This document shows, one piece after another, positions 6,947 through 11,231 of a stretch of 11,231 nt of DNA; position 1 is the stretch's first letter, and every line of letters begins with the position of its first letter. Source of the DNA: Microthrixaceae bacterium (GTDB lineage Bacteria; Actinomycetota; Acidimicrobiia; Acidimicrobiales; DATDAH01); NCBI GenBank assembly GCA_020637195.1, contig JACJWK010000043.1, forward strand, positions 1-11,231. The letters run 5' to 3'. Below the pieces are notes generated by a model. That model made no database searches and was not told the origin of the DNA. It saw only the letters and a list, made by a program, of their open reading frames with translations. Position numbers and translations under genes: made by a program.

Positions 6947-8559
6947 CACGCACCTTCCTCGACGGAGTCGAACAGGGGGGACGCGGTGAGCACCGGGGCC
7001 GGCGGCTCCGCGAAGTTGTTCCACGGCGGCGGCGAGGTGGTGGACCACTCGAGGGTCTGGCCGCCCCACGGGTCGTCGGGGCGGTGCTCGGGGCTCGAGG
7101 TGAGGCCTTTGCGCACGGCCACGACGAGCGACAGGGCGGCGACCACCGCGGCGAGCACCAGCACCACGAAGCCGATCGCGGCCAGGACGCTGAGCGCCTC
7201 GACGCCGTCTCGCACCTCGATGGCCGTGGTGGCGAGCAGCGGCTGATCCAGCGCACCGCTCCACAGCATGCCGAGGGCCACCAGGGTGGCACCGGTGAGC
7301 ACCAGGAGGGCGACGAGCCCGCCCGCGGCGTCGGACGCCTTGCGGCCGGCGATCTTGGGCAGCCAGTACCAGACGCCGGCGAGCCCGCCGGTGACCGCGG
7401 CGAGCACGGTGAGGTGCATCTGGCCGGCCACGAAGGCCGTGTCCCACAGCTCGAGCACGTCGAGCACGGCGAAGCCGCCGGCGACGGTGGCGCCGAGCAG
7501 CAACAAGAAGCTGACCACGGCGAGGGCCAGCGGGCCCGAGAGCTTCGGCCGGTTGCGGCCGACGGTCTCGCCGACGAGCAGGAGCAGGCCGAGCACGGTG
7601 AGCAGGCTCACCCAGGCCACGCCGATGAACCAGAGGTCGTCGAGCGCCTCGGCGTTGAAGAACGGCTGCATCCAGGCGCCGAAGGCGAGCACGCCGAACA
7701 GGCCGGTGACCACCATCGCCGCCTGGCGGAAGCGGGGCCGGGCGCCCGACGCGGTGGCGACCACGTCGAGGACGACCCCGAACACCGGGATGGCCACCAC
7801 GTAGATCTGGGGCTGGTGGAAGGCCCAGGCCACCTGGGCCCACACGTCGGCGTCGGTGCCGAAGAGCTGCTGGCCGTAGCGGTGGTCGATGCCGACGAGC
7901 AGGAGGTTCGCCGCCAGGACGGGAAGGCTCAGGATCCACAGGCTGGTGGCCACGAGCATGGACCACGAGAACAGCGGCGTGCGGGTGAGGCGCATGCCCT
8001 CGGCCCGGTCGGCGAGCACCGTCGTGGCGACCGACACGGAGGCGGCGACCAGGGCGACGATCACCAGGCCGAAGGCGACGATCCACAGGTCGATGCCCTC
8101 GGCGTCACCGCCGCCGGGACCGCCGTCGATCGCGTACGAGCCGATGAGGATGCCGCCGGCCACGAGCCAGGTCCAGAACGAGGCCGCCGCGGCGCGGGGC
8201 AGGGCGATCGACCGGGCGCCCACCTGGAGCGGCACCACGAAGGTGGCCACGCCGAGGAACAGGGGGATGGCCACGAGGAACACCGCCCCGACGCGCGAGA
8301 GGCTGAAGACCTGGACGTACACGTCCGAGCCGAGCACCTGGAAGGCGCTCTGGTCGGCGTCCTCGAAGCCGAGCAGCGCCGCGAGCCCCAACAGGACGAG
8401 GAGGTAGACGAAGGCGCTGGCGATCCAGAGGCGGCCGACGACCTTGTGGTCGCCGCTGCCGAGCAGGGCCGGCAGGCCGCGCGAGGTGGGCGCGTGTTCG
8501 GGCGGGACCTCGGCCTCGGGTGCGGCCGTGGTGTCTGGTCTGGTCTCGGTGACAGTCAT
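6946..8559 (-). CDS. Divergent heme-copper oxidase subunit I paralogue without metal ligands (putative pseudo-oxidase)
   Basis: This 537-residue protein has about twelve membrane helices and clear COX1 ancestry. Family landmarks include VVPLQVGAR (108-116), TPLFSWSMLVA followed by SLPVLAANLL, WAFHQPQIY (245-253), AGVWYWLPKIAG (394-405) and DDPWGGQTLEW (495-505), the last matching DPWDSRSLEW of CtaD. Compared with CtaD, the low-spin heme His is Ser88, the D-channel Asp is Ser117, and GHPEV has become HQPQI so that the Cu-B His is Gln249 and the channel Glu is Gln251. The paired Cu-B histidines are Gln298-Pro299, and HFH is QMH (380-382). The K-channel Lys and the propionate-binding Arg pair are also gone. 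Y253 and H382 remain. It should bind no Cu-B or high-spin heme, so it cannot be an oxidase. It is first in the operon, after a 72-bp gap. A structural, regulatory or other role is unknown. Confidence 0.8.
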   Translation of the reverse strand: MTVTETRPDTTAAPEAEVPPEHAPTSRGLPALLGSGDHKVVGRLWIASAFVYLLVLLGLAALLGFEDADQSAFQVLGSDVYVQVFSLSRVGAVFLVAIPLFLGVATFVVPLQVGARSIALPRAAAASFWTWLVAGGILIGSYAIDGGPGGGDAEGIDLWIVAFGLVIVALVAASVSVATTVLADRAEGMRLTRTPLFSWSMLVATSLWILSLPVLAANLLLVGIDHRYGQQLFGTDADVWAQVAWAFHQPQIYVVAIPVFGVVLDVVATASGARPRFRQAAMVVTGLFGVLAFGAWMQPFFNAEALDDLWFIGVAWVSLLTVLGLLLLVGETVGRNRPKLSGPLALAVVSFLLLLGATVAGGFAVLDVLELWDTAFVAGQMHLTVLAAVTGGLAGVWYWLPKIAGRKASDAAGGLVALLVLTGATLVALGMLWSGALDQPLLATTAIEVRDGVEALSVLAAIGFVVLVLAAVVAALSLVVAVRKGLTSSPEHRPDDPWGGQTLEWSTTSPPPWNNFAEPPAPVLTASPLFDSVEEGA

Positions 8560-8577
8560 GGCTCGGCTCGGTGGCGA

Positions 8578-8606
8578 ACTCTAGTCACGCGGCGCGAGTG
8601 CCAGAA
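8578..8606 (-). promoter_or_regulatory. Candidate promoter for the oxidase operon
   Basis: On the minus strand, TAGAGT (8583-8578) fits the TAnnnT form of an actinobacterial -10 element and lies 18 bases before the ATG of the subunit I paralogue. A poor -35-like TTCTGG (8606-8601) is 17 bases further upstream. The 72-bp gap to ctaB is the only break of this size in the minus-strand series, which suits a promoter. Between the two boxes lies an imperfect inverted repeat, CACnCG-N3-CGnGTG (about 8586-8600), that could be an operator. The sequence evidence is weak. Confidence 0.3.
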
Positions 8607-8630
8607 AAACCGCGAACCCTCCCCCGAGGG
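8605..8630 (-). terminator. Possible weak terminator after ctaB
   Basis: Directly after the ctaB stop the minus strand can fold a five-pair stem (CCCTC/GAGGG, 8630-8617, loop of four G). After a seven-base spacer comes a run of five T (8609-8605). The spacer is longer than in classical intrinsic terminators, so termination would be partial at best and read-through from ctaB into the oxidase operon is possible. Confidence 0.28.
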
Positions 8631-8631
8631 G

Positions 8632-9528
8632 TCAGAGACCGTGCTCGACGAGCACGTCCACGGCCATCGCCGCCCACAGCAGGGTCAGGTAGGTGATGGA
8701 GTAGGTGAACAGCCGCATCGCGAGCGGCGGCGCCGGGCGTCGCAGCAGCGCCGCGGCCATGGCCGTGAAGATCCCGCCGAGCACGACCGCGCTCACGACG
8801 TAGATGGTGCCGAGGTCGGCGACCGGGGCCAGCACCAGCGTGGTGGCCCACAGCACGACGGTGTAGACGAGGATCTGGACCGCGGTGTGGCGCAGCGTCT
8901 CGACCGCCGGGAGCATGGGCACGTCCGCGGCGGCGTAGTCCTCGCGGTAGCGGATGGCCAGGGCCCAGAAGTGCGGCGGCGTCCAGATGAAGATGATGGC
9001 GAACATCAGCCACGGCGCCCACGAGAGGCTGTCGGTGACCGCGGCCCACCCGACCAGCACGGGGACCGCCCCCGCGGCGCCGCCGATGACGATGTTCTGC
9101 TTCGAGGTGCGCTTCAGCCACAGCGTGTAGATGAAGACGTAGAAGAGGCAGGCCGACACGGCGAGGACCGCGCTGAGCAGGTTGACGAGCAGCCAGAGCT
9201 CGACGAAGGCCACGACCTCGAGGGCGATGGCGAACGTGAGCGCCGCGGTGGGCGTGACGTCGCCGGTGACGAGGGGCCGGTTGCGGGTGCGCTCCATCAG
9301 CGCGTCGATGTCGCGGTCGACGTACATGTTGATGGCGTTGGCGCCGCCGGCGGCCAGCGTGCCCCCCACCAGGGTCGCCACCATGAGGCCGAGCGAGGGC
9401 AGGCCCTGCTCGGCGACGACCATGGTCGGCAACGTGGTCACCAGGAGCAGCTCGATGATGCGGGGCTTGGTGAGGGCGACGTAGGCCCCGACCGTGTGCG
9501 CGAGCGAGCGCCGGGCGATGAGGTGCAT
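8632..9528 (-). CDS. ctaB: Protoheme IX farnesyltransferase (heme O synthase)
   Basis: This is a 298-residue polytopic prenyltransferase of the UbiA superfamily. It attaches a farnesyl group to protoheme to give heme O, the precursor of heme A for the oxidase encoded next door. The hallmark first Asp-rich motif is intact: NMYVDRDID gives N67, D71 and D75, followed by ERTRNRPLVTG (79-89). Other family segments are VALTKPRIIELLLVTT (17-32), YTLWLKRTSKQNIVIGGAAGA (134-153) and IWTPPHFWALAIRYREDY (181-198), with MLPAVE after it. About nine membrane helices and the normal family length support completeness. The ATG at 9528 is placed just before the conserved KPR helix. No convincing ribosome site precedes it, which would fit a leaderless or nearly leaderless message. 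It diverges from ctaA and precedes the oxidase operon on the same strand. Confidence 0.95.
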   Translation of the reverse strand: MHLIARRSLAHTVGAYVALTKPRIIELLLVTTLPTMVVAEQGLPSLGLMVATLVGGTLAAGGANAINMYVDRDIDALMERTRNRPLVTGDVTPTAALTFAIALEVVAFVELWLLVNLLSAVLAVSACLFYVFIYTLWLKRTSKQNIVIGGAAGAVPVLVGWAAVTDSLSWAPWLMFAIIFIWTPPHFWALAIRYREDYAAADVPMLPAVETLRHTAVQILVYTVVLWATTLVLAPVADLGTIYVVSAVVLGGIFTAMAAALLRRPAPPLAMRLFTYSITYLTLLWAAMAVDVLVEHGL

Positions 9529-9537
9529 GACGGCACC

Positions 9538-9568
9538 AGGGTACGGCGTCCCGCCGATTCGGACCCAA
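9538..9568 (-). promoter_or_regulatory. Candidate ctaB promoter
   Basis: On the minus strand, TACCCT (9543-9538) matches the actinobacterial TAnnnT -10 form and ends nine bases before the ctaB ATG. TTGGGT (9568-9563) is a possible -35 box with a 19-base spacer, a little longer than ideal. With start sites usually about seven bases after a -10, the message would have almost no leader, which agrees with the lack of a ribosome site. Confidence 0.35.
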
Positions 9569-9587
9569 GTGGCCTGCTCCGTAGGAT
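9558..9587 (+). promoter_or_regulatory. Candidate ctaA promoter
   Basis: TAGGAT (9582-9587) fits the TAnnnT -10 form and ends nine bases before the ctaA ATG, mirroring the ctaB side. A weak -35-like TTCGGA (9558-9563) lies 18 bases upstream. The G run between the -10 and the ATG sits too close to the start to be a good ribosome site, so a nearly leaderless message is plausible. The two divergent promoters would overlap within 68 bp. Confidence 0.35.
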
Positions 9588-9596
9588 CGGGGGGCG

Positions 9597-10550
9597 ATGG
9601 CCCTCCCCCGGTGCTCGCCCCGCACGTACCAGAAGATCACCCTGCTGGCGCTCGTCCTGTTGTCGGTGATCGTCGTCACCGGCGGCGCCGTCCGCCTCAC
9701 GGGGTCGGGGCTCGGCTGCTCGGACTGGCCCACGTGCGAGGAGAACCGCCTCGTCGCGCCGCTCGAGTACCACGCCATGGTCGAGTTCGTGAACCGCACG
9801 TTCACCGGCCTGCTGTCGGCGGCGGTGATCCTGGCCGTGCTCGGCTCGCTGGTGCGCGCCCCCCGTCGGCGCGACCTCACGTGGTGGTCGCTCGGGCTGG
9901 TGGCGGGGATGATCGGCCAGATCGTGCTGGGCGGGCTCACCGTGCTGTTCGAGCTGTCACCCCCGTTCGTGATGGGCCACTTCCTGCTCTCGATGGTCAT
10001 CATCTGGAACGCGGTCGTGCTCCACCACCTGGCCGGGCAGCCCCCGACCGCGGCCCGGCCGTTGGTGTCCGACGACGTGCGCTGGATGGGGCGGCTCATG
10101 GTGGCGGCGGCGGGGCTCGCCATCTTCCTCGGCACCGTGGTCACCGGCTCGGGCCCCCACGGCGGCGACCCCGAGGTCGAGCGCCTCGACCTGGTGGTGG
10201 GCGAGGTCGTCCGCTTCCACGGCGGGTCGGTCGTGCTGTTCGGTCTCGTCACCCTCGCCACCCTCTGGATGCTGCGCCGGCGCGGCGAGCTGACCCGGGA
10301 CATCCTGCGCCGGGGCGAGATCCTGCTCGTCGTCCTCGTCGCCCAGGCCGCGGTCGGCTACACGCAGTACTTCACCGGCGTGCCGATCGGGCTCGTGGCC
10401 CTGCACCTCGTCGGCTCGGTCCTCGTGTGGATCGCCGTGCTCACCTTCGAGCTCGGCCTGCACGAGCACCCGGCGCCGGCCGCGGCCGGTGCCGGGCCCG
10501 CCGACGACGCCGCCCGGCCCGAGGCGACGGCCGTCCCGGCCGGCGGGTAG
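9597..10550 (+). CDS. ctaA: Heme A synthase (CtaA/COX15 family)
   Basis: This 317-residue membrane enzyme oxidises the C8 methyl of heme O to a formyl group, yielding heme A. Eight membrane helices are arranged as two four-helix halves. Visible residues include the extracytoplasmic cysteine pair C41 and C47 (LGCSDWPTC) after the GGAVRLTGSGLG turn, H128 (MGHFLL), H208 (RFHGGS) and H270 (ALHLVGS), which match conserved heme-ligand histidines. At the first-half site expected to read E-x-x-H-R the sequence is VEFVNR (62-67), with N66 in place of His and H59 a little upstream. I recall the Asn form from other actinobacteria, but cannot verify it. A Pro/Ala-rich tail (about 290-317) is disordered. 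ATG at 9597 is the only sensible start. The gene is 9 bp before clpS. Confidence 0.93.
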   Translation: MALPRCSPRTYQKITLLALVLLSVIVVTGGAVRLTGSGLGCSDWPTCEENRLVAPLEYHAMVEFVNRTFTGLLSAAVILAVLGSLVRAPRRRDLTWWSLGLVAGMIGQIVLGGLTVLFELSPPFVMGHFLLSMVIIWNAVVLHHLAGQPPTAARPLVSDDVRWMGRLMVAAAGLAIFLGTVVTGSGPHGGDPEVERLDLVVGEVVRFHGGSVVLFGLVTLATLWMLRRRGELTRDILRRGEILLVVLVAQAAVGYTQYFTGVPIGLVALHLVGSVLVWIAVLTFELGLHEHPAPAAAGAGPADDAARPEATAVPAGG

Positions 10551-10559
10551 GGGGCGGCG

Positions 10560-10853
10560 GTGCCCGGCGTCGCTCCCGTCGAAGTCGACCAGCCGGACCT
10601 CGGCGAGGTCGTCGACCCCGACCTGCCCTGGATCGTGATCGTGTGGAACGACCCCATCAACCTGATGTCGTACGTCACCCTCGTCTTCCAGCAGCTGTTC
10701 GGCTACAGCCACGAGAAGGCCACCGAGCTCATGCTCGACGTGCACCACAAGGGCAAGGCCGTCGTCTCGAGCGGCACACGCGAGAAGGCCGAGCTCGACG
10801 TGTTCCGGCTGCACGAGAAGGGCCTCTGGGCGACGATGCAGCAGGACGCGTAG
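10560..10853 (+). CDS. clpS: ATP-dependent Clp protease adaptor ClpS
   Basis: This 97-residue adaptor binds proteins with destabilising N-terminal residues and delivers them to the ClpAP/ClpCP protease. After a disordered acidic N-terminus (1-22) comes the ClpS core. WNDPINLMSYV (29-39) supplies the substrate-pocket residues N30, D31 and M36, LMLDVHHKGKAVV (57-69) supplies H62, and GTREKAE (72-78) and LHEKGLWATM (84-93) complete the family pattern. The length is normal. GTG at 10560 is used because it follows a G-rich stretch 9 bp after ctaA and keeps the usual N-terminal extension. No ATG occurs before the core. It is probably translated from the ctaA transcript and lies 4 bp before the DUF2017 gene, a pairing known in actinobacteria. 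Confidence 0.93.
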   Translation: MPGVAPVEVDQPDLGEVVDPDLPWIVIVWNDPINLMSYVTLVFQQLFGYSHEKATELMLDVHHKGKAVVSSGTREKAELDVFRLHEKGLWATMQQDA

Positions 10854-10857
10854 CGCC

Positions 10858-11231
10858 ATGGCCTTCGGCCTGCGGGGGGCCGTGGTCCGCCCCCGCCCGG
10901 ACGGCGCCTACGACGTGCGCATGCGCCACGGCGAGCGCGACCTGCTCGGCCACCTGCTGGGCCAGCTCCGCGAGCTGCTGACCGCGGGCTCGGGCGGCGG
11001 CGCCGCCGGCGCCGACGTCGATCCCGTGCTGCGCCGGCTCTTCCCCACCGCCTACCCCGACGACGCCGAGCTCGACGCCGAGTACCAGGGCCTCGTGCGC
11101 GACGACCTGCTCGAGGGCCGCCTCGCCGCGATCGACGTCGTGGAGGAGACCGTCGACGCCGACGTCATCACCGAGGAGCAGCTCCTCGCCTGGATGGGGG
11201 CGGTCAACGACCTGCGCCTCGTCATCGGCAC
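10858..11231 (+). CDS. DUF2017 family protein, N-terminal part (3' end outside window)
   Basis: An open frame starts with ATG at 10858, four bases after the clpS stop, and runs off the right edge with 124 codons. The product is soluble and acidic. It opens with MAFGLRGAVVRPRPDG, then has a helical ERDLLGHLLGQLRELL segment (about 30-45), a Gly/Ala linker, RRLFPTAYPDDAELDAEYQ (about 60-80) and a DLLEGRLAAIDVVEET helix. The FP-x-AY-x-D-x-x-x-x-x-E pattern and the position after clpS match the actinobacterial DUF2017 family (PF09438), whose function is not established. The expected full length is about 170-200 residues, so roughly one third is missing. The clpS-DUF2017 pairing hints at a link to regulated proteolysis, which is inference. 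Confidence 0.8.
   Translation, partial: MAFGLRGAVVRPRPDGAYDVRMRHGERDLLGHLLGQLRELLTAGSGGGAAGADVDPVLRRLFPTAYPDDAELDAEYQGLVRDDLLEGRLAAIDVVEETVDADVITEEQLLAWMGAVNDLRLVIG

Noticed and set aside
6946..8559. The subunit I paralogue as a pseudogene
   Set aside because: There is no frameshift or internal stop, the membrane pattern and loop motifs are kept, and the next gene is coupled through TGATG with a good ribosome site. Ligand loss is at specific sites rather than scattered decay.
6946..8559. The subunit I paralogue as a nitric oxide reductase or cbb3 subunit
   Set aside because: Both of those families keep the six conserved histidines that are missing here, and the C-terminal DPW...LEW motif groups it with A-type CtaD.
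1..11231. Mobile elements, tRNA/rRNA genes, phage genes or defence systems
   Set aside because: No transposase, integrase, terminal repeats, tRNA-like fold or nuclease gene was seen. Coding use and strand organisation are uniform across the window.

Overview
The window is a very GC-rich, gene-dense piece of a bacterial chromosome that encodes almost a complete aerobic terminal oxidase system. The GC-rich codon use, the frequent GTG/TTG starts and the clpS-DUF2017 pair point to Actinomycetota. A deep lineage such as Acidimicrobiia seems likely to me, but that is inference from gene content, not a database result.

Layout. Bases 2-388 (+) hold the 3' end of an ABC-2 type permease, which converges on and overlaps the oxidase operon by 20 bp. 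From 8559 down to 369 (all minus strand) runs a tight eight-gene cluster: a divergent subunit I paralogue, a divergent subunit III paralogue, a multi-pass CtaF-like membrane protein, ctaC (subunit II fused to a cytochrome c domain), ctaD (subunit I), ctaE (subunit III), a small subunit IV, and the copper/assembly protein CtaG. Neighbouring genes overlap by up to 8 bp or are at most 13 bp apart, so co-transcription and translational coupling are likely. Upstream on the same strand is ctaB (heme O synthase), separated by 72 bp. Divergent from ctaB, across a 68-bp intergenic region, is the plus-strand group ctaA (heme A synthase), clpS and a DUF2017 gene that runs off the window.

How it fits together. 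CtaB and CtaA convert protoheme to heme O and then heme A, CtaG helps assembly (probably copper delivery), and CtaC/D/E/IV form a caa3-type proton-pumping cytochrome c oxidase. CtaD carries every expected heme, Cu-B and proton-channel residue, and CtaC has a full Cu-A site plus a CxxCH heme c site.

The most unusual element is the I'/III' pair at 6341-8559. The subunit I paralogue keeps the twelve-helix fold and the family's C-terminal motif. It has lost all three Cu-B histidines, the heme a3 histidine, one of the two low-spin heme histidines, the heme-propionate arginines and the proton-channel residues. The subunit III paralogue has also lost its hallmark Glu and HGxH motifs. Both reading frames are open and tightly coupled to the active oxidase genes, so this looks like a maintained cofactor-less 'pseudo-oxidase' rather than decay.
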